A stretch of DNA of 7,053 bases. It comes from JAUIEH01 sp964483375 (GTDB lineage Bacteria > Pseudomonadota > Alphaproteobacteria > Caulobacterales > Maricaulaceae). Made by a program: the position numbers and the translations under genes. Position 1 is the stretch's first letter. The number at the start of each line of letters is the position of its first letter. The stretch covers positions 1-7,053 of the forward strand of contig CAZABJ010000085.1 of NCBI GenBank assembly GCA_964483375.1. Reading direction: 5' to 3'. This document shows positions 1 through 5,553 of the stretch, one piece after another. Under the pieces are notes generated by a model. That model was not told the DNA's origin and did not search any database. It saw nothing but the letters and a program-made list of their open reading frames with translations.

Positions 1-2185
1 CCGGCAGGCCGGCGAACCAATCGCGGATGGGCGTGAACGCGCCGGTATAGGTGGCGGGGTTCGACCGCGGCGTGCGCCCGATGGGGGATTGGTCGATGTC
101 GATGACCTTGTCGAGAAGCTCGAGCCCTTCGATCGCGTCATGGGGCGCGGGCGCGGCGGAGGCGCCGTTCAGCTTGCGTGCGGCGGCTTTGTAGAGCGTT
201 TCGATGGTGAGGGTGGACTTGCCTCCGCCCGACACGCCTGTGACGCAGACGAACAGCCCAAGCGGAAACGCCGCGTCCACGTTTTGAAGGTTGTTCCCGT
301 TTGCGCCGCGCACGGTGACCACGCGGTCGGGGTCGACCGGGCGGCGGGCGGCGGGCAGGGGCACTTCTTTCTCTCCGGAGAGATACTTGCCGGTGAGGCT
401 CGCATCGTCCGCCATCACCGTTTCGGGCGGGCCCGACGACACCACCGCGCCGCCATGCAAGCCCGCCGCCGGCCCCATGTCCACCACATGATCGGCGAGG
501 CGGATGGCCTCTTCGTCATGCTCGACGACTAAGACGGAATTGCCGAGGTCTCGGAGGTTTTTAAGCGTTTCCAAGAGACGCGCGTTGTCGCGTTGGTGCA
601 GCCCGATGGAGGGTTCGTCCAGCACGTAGAGAACGCCGGTAAGCCCCGAGCCGATTTGCGAGGCCAGGCGGATGCGCTGGCTTTCCCCGCCTGACAGGGT
701 GCCCGACGCGCGGTTGAGCGTCAGATAGTCCAAGCCCACGTCATTGAGAAACGTCAGTCGGTCGCGGATTTCCTTGAGGATGCGAGCCGCGATCGCCTGA
801 TGCTTGGCGGACAGCTGATCGGAAAGCGCGAAAAACCAGTCTCGCGCCACGCGAATCGAGAGCCGGCTCGCCTCCGCGATATCCAGCTCGCCCACTTTGA
901 CCGACAGCGCCTCAGGGCGCAGCCGCTTGCCGTCGCATGTCGGGCAGGGGGCGGCGGATTGATATTTTGAGAGCTCCTCTCGGACCCACTGACTGTCGGT
1001 TTCCCGCAGCCGTCGCGCCATGTTGGGGATGACCCCCTCGAAGGGCTTCTTGGTTTCGTAGCGACGGACGCCGTCGTCATAGACGAAGGTTATCGTCTCC
1101 CCGCCCGTCCCGAACAGAATGGCGTCACGCGCCGAAGCGGGCAGTCGCCGCCAAGCGACGGTCGTCTTGAAACCGTAATGCGCCGCCAGGGCGTCGAGCG
1201 TCTGGGTGTAGTAAGGCGAGGTCGAGCGCGACCAGGGGGCGATGGCGCCTTTTCGCAAGGACAGGTCCTTGTCGGGCGCGACCAAGTCGGCGTCGAACTC
1301 CAATTGCTCGCCCAGCCCGTCGCAGGTCGGACAGGCGCCTTGGGGGCTGTTGAACGAAAACAGCCGCGGCTCGATTTCGGGAAGCGTGAAACCGGACACC
1401 GGGCAGGCGAAGCGCTGGGAGAACACGATGCGTTCGGGTTCGGCGGCGCCATCGGCTTTGTCCGCCAACTCGACCACCGCCACCCCGTCAGCCAGTTTGA
1501 GCGCGGTCTCAAAGCTGTCGGCCAGGCGCGTCTCGAGCCCCTCGCGCACCACCAAACGATCAACGACGACGTCGATATCGTGTTTGAGTTTTTTGTCGAG
1601 TTTGGGCGGGTCTTCCAGCTCGACGAAATCCCCGTCGATTTTCGCGCGTTGAAAGCCCTGCGCGAGCAGGTCCGCCAGCTCTTTGCGGTACTCGCCTTTT
1701 CGGTCCCGCACGATGGGCGCGAGCAGATAGGCGCGGGTTCCCTCAGGCAACGCCGTCACCCGGTCCACCATGTCGGAGACCGATTGGCTCTCAATGGGTA
1801 AGCCGGTGGCGGGAGAGTGCGGCACGCCCACGCGCGCCCATAACAAGCGCATGTAATCGTAAATCTCAGTCACCGTCGCCACGGTGGAGCGCGGGTTCTT
1901 CGACGTCGTCTTCTGTTCGATGGAGATCGCGGGGGAGAGGCCCTCGATGGAATCCACGTCGGGCTTTTGCATCAGCTGCAGAAACTGCCGCGCGTAAGCC
2001 GACAAGCTCTCCACGTAGCGCCGTTGGCCCTCGGCATAGATGGTGTCGAAGGCGAGCGAGGATTTGCCCGAGCCAGACATGCCGGTGACCACCACCAGCT
2101 GGTCCCGCGGGAGGTCGACGTCGACATTTTTGAGATTGTGCGCGCGCGCCCCGCGCACGCGGATGAATTTCGATGCTTCCGCCAT
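1..2185 (-). CDS. uvrA: Excinuclease ABC subunit A, partial (C-terminus missing)
   Basis: UvrA is the dimeric ABC-type ATPase that finds bulky DNA lesions and loads UvrB in nucleotide excision repair. Translating the minus strand from ATG at 2183-2185 gives 728 codons without a stop up to the window edge, about three quarters of the usual roughly 950 residues. Visible motifs in order: first Walker A GMSGSGKSS at residues 35-43; the UvrA motif YAEGQRRYVESLSAYARQF just after it; an incomplete zinc finger at 261-288 (CPVS...CPTC, with Ser264 where Cys is expected); a CPTCDGKRLRPEA segment; ABC signature LSGGESQR at 497-504, followed by VLYVLDEPSIGLHQRDN (Walker B); second Walker A GVSGGGKST at 650-658; and the family motif SPIGRTPRSNPATYTG near the window end. 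The second zinc finger is intact only as far as the visible sequence reaches; the second signature lies outside. The start is supported by GGAGG at 2196-2200, 10 bases upstream. The gene diverges from the DUF2855 gene. Identification is secure. Confidence 0.98.
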   Translation of the reverse strand, partial: MAEASKFIRVRGARAHNLKNVDVDLPRDQLVVVTGMSGSGKSSLAFDTIYAEGQRRYVESLSAYARQFLQLMQKPDVDSIEGLSPAISIEQKTTSKNPRSTVATVTEIYDYMRLLWARVGVPHSPATGLPIESQSVSDMVDRVTALPEGTRAYLLAPIVRDRKGEYRKELADLLAQGFQRAKIDGDFVELEDPPKLDKKLKHDIDVVVDRLVVREGLETRLADSFETALKLADGVAVVELADKADGAAEPERIVFSQRFACPVSGFTLPEIEPRLFSFNSPQGACPTCDGLGEQLEFDADLVAPDKDLSLRKGAIAPWSRSTSPYYTQTLDALAAHYGFKTTVAWRRLPASARDAILFGTGGETITFVYDDGVRRYETKKPFEGVIPNMARRLRETDSQWVREELSKYQSAAPCPTCDGKRLRPEALSVKVGELDIAEASRLSIRVARDWFFALSDQLSAKHQAIAARILKEIRDRLTFLNDVGLDYLTLNRASGTLSGGESQRIRLASQIGSGLTGVLYVLDEPSIGLHQRDNARLLETLKNLRDLGNSVLVVEHDEEAIRLADHVVDMGPAAGLHGGAVVSSGPPETVMADDASLTGKYLSGEKEVPLPAARRPVDPDRVVTVRGANGNNLQNVDAAFPLGLFVCVTGVSGGGKSTLTIETLYKAAARKLNGASAAPAPHDAIEGLELLDKVIDIDQSPIGRTPRSNPATYTGAFTPIRDWFAGLP

Positions 2186-2302
2186 GCCGTGGGACCCTCC
2201 TGCGCAAGCCGCCTAAGGTAGGGCGCGCGGCGGTGGGTCGCTAGGTCACCTCAAGCTCATTGCGATCCGCGGGTTCAAAATGCGGCGTGATTTTCCCAGG
2301 CC

Positions 2303-2320
2303 GCTCAGGCTAGCCTCAGC
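2303..2320. promoter_or_regulatory. 18-bp imperfect palindrome, candidate operator
   Basis: GCTCAGGCTAGCCTCAGC is an inverted repeat in which eight of nine base pairs match; only the fourth pair (C:C) fails. Its core AGGCTAGCCT is a perfect 10-bp palindrome. It lies in the 207-bp gap between the divergent uvrA and DUF2855 starts, 72 bp before the DUF2855 start. The size and symmetry suit a dimeric repressor, but no regulator gene is visible nearby and I recognise no known consensus. Confidence 0.35.
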
Positions 2321-2355
2321 CGAAACGTCGCCGTCAGCATGGGCTGGTCGGCCGG

Positions 2356-2368
2356 GAACACGCTGTTC
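2356..2368. promoter_or_regulatory. Perfect inverted repeat GAACA-CGC-TGTTC
   Basis: Five-base arms with a three-base centre, 24 bp upstream of the chosen DUF2855 start and just before its ribosome binding site. It could be an operator or a 5'-UTR hairpin. It is not the alphaproteobacterial LexA box, which is a direct repeat with a 7-base spacer, nor the Gram-positive one (GAAC-N4-GTTC), because the spacing between GAAC and GTTC is 5. The function is unknown. Confidence 0.25.
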
Positions 2369-2392
2369 GCGGTGGCGCGGGGAGAGAGACGG

Positions 2393-3484
2393 ATGGACAT
2401 TCTCGTCAACAAAACGGATCTGCGCGACGTCCGGATTGCGGAGGCGGATCTCGGCCCGCTCTCCGATGGCGAGGCGGAGCTGGCGCTGGATCACTTCGCG
2501 CTGACGGCCAACAATATCACCTACGCCGCGTTTGGCGACGCCATGAACTATTGGGCGTTCTTTCCCGCCGCCGAGCCGGGCTGGGGGCGGGTGCCGGTGT
2601 GGGGCTTCGCCGATGTGGTCGCGGCGAATGGAAGCGGTTTGCGCGAGGGCGATCGCGTTTACGGCTATTTCCCCATGTCGACGCGGCTGCGGGTCAGGCC
2701 GGATCGGATTTCCGAGCAGGGCTTTGTCGACGCCGCGCCGCATCGCCAGCCCTTGGCGGCGGTTTACAACCGCTATCGCTTCACCGCTGCGGATCCGAAC
2801 CTCGCGCGCGAGCATGAGAGTTTGTTCGAAGTGCTCAATCCGCTTTTCGTGACCGGCTGGTTGTTTGCGGATTTTCTGGATGAAGCGAACCACTTTGGCG
2901 CGACGCAAGTCGTCCTCTCAAGCGCCTCCAGCAAAACCGCGATTGGGTTGGCCCATTCGCTCAAGAATTTGGATCGCAGGCCGGGCCGGGTGGTCGGGCT
3001 CACCTCGCCGCGGAATCGCGACTTCGTGGCGGGGCTTGGGCTGTATGATGCGACGGTGGCCTATGACGCGCTGGAGCAAGAACTCGGCGCGGACCCCGCG
3101 GTGTATGTGGACTTCGCCGGTGACGCCGCGCTGCGCAAGCGCATCCATGAGCATTTCGGCGCCGCGCTGCGACACTCGGGTGTCATCGGGGCGTCCCATT
3201 GGGAGGCCCAGGCCGCCAATGCGCGCGAGGCGTTGCCGGGGCCGCCCCCGACTTTCTTTTTCGCGCCCTCTCAACTCAAAAAACGCATTGAGGATTGGGG
3301 GGCGGCGGGCTTTGACGCCCGGTCTCGCGCGGCTTGGCGGGCTTTCCGGGACCATGCCGCGGGCTGGCTGCAAATCCGCCGAAGCGTCGGCGGCGACGGC
3401 GCCGTCGCGACCTATCGCGAGGTGCTCGAAGGCGGAACGCCGCCGAACATAGGCCATGTGGTGGCGTTCAGCGACGACGCCTGA
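2393..3484 (+). CDS. DUF2855 family protein (MDR-like fold, unknown function)
   Basis: A 363-residue protein that I recognise as DUF2855, a family distantly related to medium-chain dehydrogenase/reductases, with no established reaction. The N-terminal half resembles the substrate domain of the MDR fold: LTANNITYAAFGDAMNYWAFFP at 37-58, then WGFADVVAANGSGLREGDRVYGYFP at 70-94. The putative nucleotide-binding half starts with VVLSSASSKTAIGLAHSL at 173-190, where SASSKTA replaces the glycine-rich loop of ordinary MDR enzymes, and continues with GRVVGLTSPRN at 198-208. The C-terminal part has YVDFAGDAALRKRIHEHFG at 238-256 and FFFAPSQLKKRIEDWG at 288-303, both typical of the family. No signal peptide or membrane segment is seen, so it is likely cytoplasmic. 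The start at 2393 is chosen over an in-frame ATG at 2339 because GGAG at 2381-2384 lies 8 bases upstream. The gene is monocistronic and convergent with the AhpD-like gene. Confidence 0.85.
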   Translation: MDILVNKTDLRDVRIAEADLGPLSDGEAELALDHFALTANNITYAAFGDAMNYWAFFPAAEPGWGRVPVWGFADVVAANGSGLREGDRVYGYFPMSTRLRVRPDRISEQGFVDAAPHRQPLAAVYNRYRFTAADPNLAREHESLFEVLNPLFVTGWLFADFLDEANHFGATQVVLSSASSKTAIGLAHSLKNLDRRPGRVVGLTSPRNRDFVAGLGLYDATVAYDALEQELGADPAVYVDFAGDAALRKRIHEHFGAALRHSGVIGASHWEAQAANAREALPGPPPTFFFAPSQLKKRIEDWGAAGFDARSRAAWRAFRDHAAGWLQIRRSVGGDGAVATYREVLEGGTPPNIGHVVAFSDDA

Positions 3485-3520
3485 ACCGCGCCGTCGCTGC
3501 GCCGGCGGCTCAGGCGGTTT
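3484..3520. terminator. Possible bidirectional terminator between convergent genes
   Basis: AACCGC at 3484-3489 pairs with GCGGTT at 3514-3519, and inside it GCCG (3490-3493) pairs with CGGC (3503-3506), with an unpaired stretch on the right side. It spans the stop codons of both convergent genes. Only three T residues follow on the plus strand, so efficiency as an intrinsic terminator is doubtful. Confidence 0.3.
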
Positions 3521-4079
3521 GCTTGGTTCCCAGCGGGTCGTCGATGAAGCGGGCGAAAGCCGCATCCACCGGCGTGTCGAACACATGGTTGAAGTAGTTC
3601 GACATCACTTTATGCGCGACGCCCACAAGCACTTCGCCCAGATGCCGTTTCTCAAAACCGGCGTTGAGGAAGGCGGCCTGGTCGGCTTCGCTCACCCGGC
3701 CCCGCGTCTCGGCCAGTTGGCGGGTGAAAAGGCGAAGCGCTTCCAATTTTGGGTCGGCCAAGGGCGTTTGGGCGCGCAGCGCTTGGATAATGTCGGCGGA
3801 AACCTTTTCGCTGTGGGCGATCGCGGTGTGGGCGGGGATGCAGTAGTGGCATTCGTGAAAGGCGTTCAGCGTCATCCAAACCACGGTGCGTTCGGTCGGT
3901 GACAGGCTGGAAGCCGTGAAACGCGTCGCCACGTCTTGATAGGCGCCGAGCAGCGCAGGGGCCTCGGCCATGGCGGCGTGCAGATTGGGCGCCGACCCAT
4001 AGGCGCGCTTGGAGGCCTCAAGCAGAGGCTTGGCTTCTTCGGGGGCTGTCTCAATCGTGTGTAGCGGGAAGTCGGTCAC
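3510..4079 (-). CDS. Carboxymuconolactone decarboxylase / AhpD-like protein
   Basis: A 189-residue all-helical protein of the carboxymuconolactone decarboxylase superfamily, AhpD-like branch. The diagnostic motif is HECHYCIPAHT at residues 75-85: Cys77 and Cys80 form the redox CxxC pair and His84 follows three residues later, as in AhpD peroxidases. The region before it, LSPTERTVVWMTLNAF at 59-74, is the usual helix leading into the active site; the position holding the proton-relay Glu in AhpD (12 residues before the first Cys) is Thr65 here. Members act as thiol peroxidases or disulfide reductants, but the substrate cannot be told. No export signal is seen. The start is GTG at 4077-4079, with GGAG at 4086-4089 six bases upstream; the reading frame stays open farther upstream but that part (RPRRDESKP...) does not resemble the family. 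Its stop lies 25 bp from that of the DUF2855 gene. Confidence 0.88.
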   Translation of the reverse strand: MTDFPLHTIETAPEEAKPLLEASKRAYGSAPNLHAAMAEAPALLGAYQDVATRFTASSLSPTERTVVWMTLNAFHECHYCIPAHTAIAHSEKVSADIIQALRAQTPLADPKLEALRLFTRQLAETRGRVSEADQAAFLNAGFEKRHLGEVLVGVAHKVMSNYFNHVFDTPVDAAFARFIDDPLGTKQTA

Positions 4080-4139
4080 GGGGAGCTCCAGATTTCCGGT
4101 CTTGAGCCTTGTAGGTAGGGGCGGCGCGGCGGCTCCGCT

Positions 4140-4179
4140 TCTCGTTTCACGAGAGCTTGAACGCGATGGCGTAATCGCG
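4140..4179. repeat. Two adjacent small hairpins upstream of the AhpD-like gene
   Basis: TCTCG-TTTCA-CGAGA (4140-4154) and CGCGAT-GGCGTA-ATCGCG (4162-4179) are perfect inverted repeats with 5-bp and 6-bp arms, 7 bp apart. They lie 61-100 bp upstream of the GTG start of the AhpD-like gene and would fall in its leader or promoter. They could form RNA hairpins or bind dimeric regulators. Repeats this short also arise by chance in GC-rich DNA. Confidence 0.25.
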
Positions 4180-4221
4180 CGCTCTCCACAACTTCCGCGT
4201 CTCGGCCTCTGGCTCTCGAGG

Positions 4222-4236
4222 TTAAGGAAAGGTTTA
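4222..4236. promoter_or_regulatory. CtrA-like site TTAA-N7-TTTA
   Basis: The spacing and seven of eight bases match the full CtrA recognition motif TTAA-N7-TTAA known from Caulobacter and relatives. It lies 143 bp upstream of the AhpD-like start and 354 bp upstream of ssb. With a mismatch and no proof that this organism has CtrA, it remains a weak candidate. Confidence 0.2.
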
Positions 4237-4319
4237 CTTTCATCCCTCCGCGGACGGGTTAGGCCAGCCAAAAAAGCAAAGCCGTTCTCGGGAGAAGAAA
4301 AAAACGGGGGTGCCCAAAC

Positions 4320-4394
4320 ATGATGGTTCGGATCGTAAGTCTGTGCGTGAGCGTGGGGCTGTTCGTGCTCGCTGGCGCGGTGATCTTAGCTTAG
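4320..4394 (+). CDS. Possible 24-residue hydrophobic small protein or leader peptide
   Basis: ATG ATG opens a 24-codon frame encoding MMVRIVSLCVSVGLFVLAGA followed by VILA and a TAG stop. After one Arg it is entirely hydrophobic or small, and would form one membrane helix or a signal peptide. A G-run, GGGGGTG at 4306-4312, sits 7 bases before the ATG and may serve as a weak ribosome binding site. Of its codons, 18 of 24 end in G or C. The frame stays open after the TAG for 52 more codons, to TGA at 4551-4553, so this may instead be the signal sequence of a secreted protein broken by an amber codon. The stop codon overlaps the inverted repeat GCTTAG-AGC-CTAAGC (4389-4403). I know no homologue; it may be chance. 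Confidence 0.22.
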   Translation: MMVRIVSLCVSVGLFVLAGAVILA

Positions 4395-4403
4395 AGCCTA
4401 AGC
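4389..4403. repeat. Perfect inverted repeat GCTTAG-AGC-CTAAGC
   Basis: Six-base arms with a three-base loop, containing the TAG stop of the small hydrophobic frame. There is no T-run after it, so it is not a standard intrinsic terminator. It could be a regulator site or an RNA hairpin. Confidence 0.3.
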
Positions 4404-4530
4404 GCGCGTGCGTCGTCGCCAGGCGATGCACGGCCGCAGGCGCTCGCCGTGATGATTATGCACAACTCCGTGCCAGCCCGGCCTACGCAAGCGCTAGAGA
4501 ATCGCAACTGGTGTCCTGGCATGCGCTGCG

Positions 4531-4559
4531 TTGACGGCGCGAACAAAATATGAACTAAT
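4531..4559 (+). promoter_or_regulatory. Sigma-70-type promoter of ssb
   Basis: TTGACG at 4531-4536 matches five of six -35 bases, and ACTAAT at 4554-4559, 17 bp later, matches four of six -10 bases including TAAT. Transcription would begin near 4566, giving a leader of about 24 nt that contains the ssb ribosome binding site. A LexA box lies between and overlaps the -10, which supports this assignment. Confidence 0.65.
4541..4555. promoter_or_regulatory. LexA (SOS) box GAAC-N7-GAAC upstream of ssb
   Basis: GAAC at 4541-4544 and GAAC at 4552-4555 are separated by the seven bases AAAATAT. Read on the other strand this is GTTC-N7-GTTC, the direct-repeat LexA operator established for alphaproteobacteria. 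It fills the spacer and overlaps the -10 of the ssb promoter, where LexA binding would block RNA polymerase. This predicts that ssb is derepressed on DNA damage. It is the only full match I found in the intergenic parts of the window. Confidence 0.8.
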
Positions 4560-4589
4560 CGGCGCGACACGCAGCGAGAGGTGAGCACG

Positions 4590-5084
4590 ATGGCCGGCTC
4601 GGTGAACAAAGTGATTTTGGTTGGCAATCTCGGGCGGGACCCGGAGGTCAAGCGCATGCCCTCCGGCGATGCGATGGTGCAGCTGTCGGTGGCGACGTCT
4701 GAGACCTGGCGCGACAAGAACACCGGAGAGAAGCGGGACCGCACCGAATGGCACCGCGTGGTGATCTTCAACGACAATCTGGCGAAGGTCGCGGAGAATT
4801 ACCTCCGTAAAGGCACGCGGATTTACGTCGAAGGTCAGCTTCAGACCCGGAAATGGCAAGATCAGCAGGGCCAAGATCGCTATTCCACCGAAATCGTCCT
4901 TCAGAAATACCGCGGCGAGTTGCAGATTTTGTCCGCCCGGGGGGAGGAGAGCGGCGGTTACGCCGGGATGGAGGACCGCAGCGACGACGCCGGCTTCGCC
5001 CCGGCGAGCGGTTCGGGCAACCGCCCCTCAGGCGGCGGCGGGGAGCGGGAGAGTTTCCCGCTGGACGACGAAATTCCGTTCTAA
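4590..5084 (+). CDS. ssb: Single-stranded DNA-binding protein
   Basis: A 164-residue bacterial SSB, which coats single-stranded DNA as a tetramer and recruits repair and replication proteins. Residues 1-117 form the OB fold: AGSVNKVILVGNLGRDPEVK at the start, Trp40, TEWHRVVIFNDNLA at 52-65 with Trp54 and Phe60, then RIYVEGQLQTRKWQDQQGQDRYSTEIV with Trp89. These match E. coli Trp40, Trp54, Phe60 and Trp88, which stack on DNA. A Gly/Ser/Asp-rich linker follows at about 118-157 and the protein ends in DDEIPF, the acidic tip that binds partner proteins. The ATG at 4590 is preferred over an in-frame GTG at 4581 because GAGG at 4577-4580 lies 9 bases upstream and family members start MAGSVNKV. A LexA-controlled promoter lies immediately upstream. 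Confidence 0.97.
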   Translation: MAGSVNKVILVGNLGRDPEVKRMPSGDAMVQLSVATSETWRDKNTGEKRDRTEWHRVVIFNDNLAKVAENYLRKGTRIYVEGQLQTRKWQDQQGQDRYSTEIVLQKYRGELQILSARGEESGGYAGMEDRSDDAGFAPASGSGNRPSGGGGERESFPLDDEIPF

Positions 5085-5163
5085 GCGCAGGGTTTTTCGC
5101 GCTGCCGGCCGCTGCGCCCCTGTCAGCAGGTGAAGATGACAAGAATTTCACCGGTAACGCCGC

Positions 5164-5192
5164 TTGACCTGCGCTGACGGGTCAGACCGAAT
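5164..5192 (+). promoter_or_regulatory. Weak candidate promoter of the small membrane protein gene
   Basis: TTGACC at 5164-5169 is a good -35 (five of six), but the hexamer 17 bp later, CCGAAT (5187-5192), matches only three of six -10 bases. A GANTC methylation site (5189-5193) overlaps it, and a small dyad TGACC...GGTCA spans 5165-5184. The alternative is co-transcription with ssb across the 133-bp gap, in which I saw no strong terminator. Confidence 0.25.
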
Positions 5193-5217
5193 CCGCACGT
5201 CGGAAGAGGTCGAAGAC

Positions 5218-5541
5218 ATGCAGAGATTGTTGGCCGCGCTGGGATTAACGCTCCGGCGTTTCGTGCTCGCGCTGGTGTCCGCGACCCCTGGCGTCGGCTT
5301 GATTTGGTTGTATTACCAGCGCTTGCGGCGGTTTCGCGAGGAGCCCGCGCTGTCTCCCGGTACGCCTGAAGAAACCTGGATAGCGCTGATGGTGATGGTG
5401 GTGGCGAGCGCGTCCTTCGCCCTGGCTGCTCTCGTTCTTCAGGGTCGCATCGCCCGTCCCCTCGGCGCGGGCGGCTTTATGAGCCTCGCCGCCGTCGCCG
5501 CGGTGATGAGCCTCGCCTTTGTGCGCGTGCAGGCGTCATGA
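5218..5541 (+). CDS. Small membrane protein with three predicted helices, unknown function
   Basis: A 107-residue hydrophobic protein I do not recognise. Membrane-spanning stretches are visible at about residues 15-33 (FVLALVSATPGVGLIWLYY), 53-75 (TWIALMVMVVASASFALAALVLQ) and 84-103 (AGGFMSLAAVAAVMSLAFVR). The first two are joined by a basic, then acidic loop (QRLRRFREE at 34-42), the last two by the basic GRIARP. The many positive charges in both loops make topology unclear. It has no Cys and no visible catalytic or binding motif. The ATG at 5218 is chosen over an in-frame TTG at 5164 because GGAAGAGG at 5202-5209 sits 8 bases upstream. It follows ssb on the same strand by 133 bp and ends 12 bp from the convergent Kelch gene. 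Composition and a good ribosome binding site make it a real gene; its role is unknown. Confidence 0.72.
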   Translation: MQRLLAALGLTLRRFVLALVSATPGVGLIWLYYQRLRRFREEPALSPGTPEETWIALMVMVVASASFALAALVLQGRIARPLGAGGFMSLAAVAAVMSLAFVRVQAS

Positions 5542-5553
5542 CGCTGTCCCGGG

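Larger units (their letters stand above)
4080..4589. other. 510-bp intergenic region upstream of ssb
   Basis: This gap separates the divergent AhpD-like and ssb genes. It holds small hairpins at 4140-4154 and 4162-4179 on the AhpD-like side, a CtrA-like TTAA-N7-TTTA at 4222-4236, a purine- and A-rich stretch at about 4268-4310 that includes the inverted repeat TTCTC-GG-GAGAA (4285-4296), a possible 24-codon hydrophobic ORF (4320-4394), a GANTC site at 4499-4503, and the ssb promoter with LexA box. It is long for a compact genome, and no known structured RNA family is recognised in it. Confidence 0.6.

Noticed and set aside
89..532. 147-codon plus-strand frame near the left edge
   Set aside because: It lies opposite the second ABC half of UvrA, including the second Walker A, and has no features of its own.
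1178..1801. 207-codon plus-strand reading frame inside uvrA
   Set aside because: It is antisense to strongly conserved UvrA sequence; its product shows no family features and is explained by GC-rich codon bias.
2356..2368. GAACA-CGC-TGTTC as a LexA box for uvrA or DUF2855
   Set aside because: The orientation and spacing fit neither the alphaproteobacterial direct repeat nor the Gram-positive GAAC-N4-GTTC palindrome.
2339..2392. 18-codon upstream extension of DUF2855 from ATG 2339
   Set aside because: The GGAG at 2381-2384 is correctly spaced for ATG 2393 and MDILVNKTDL is a typical family start.
2246..2908. 220-codon minus-strand frame across the DUF2855 N-terminus
   Set aside because: It is antisense to the recognised DUF2855 protein, with an Arg-rich composition typical of shadow frames.
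4080..4271. N-terminal extension of the AhpD-like protein to an ATG at 4271
   Set aside because: The extra residues do not resemble the family, while the GTG at 4079 has a well-placed GGAG and gives normal length.
4310..4534. 74-codon plus-strand frame in the ssb upstream gap
   Set aside because: No ribosome binding site, Arg- and Ala-rich product, and it overlaps the more signal-like frame at 4320 and the ssb promoter.
5085..5117. GCGCAG...CTGCGC repeat after ssb as a terminator
   Set aside because: The loop is 21 bases, inner pairs fail, and the T-run lies inside the loop, not after the stem.
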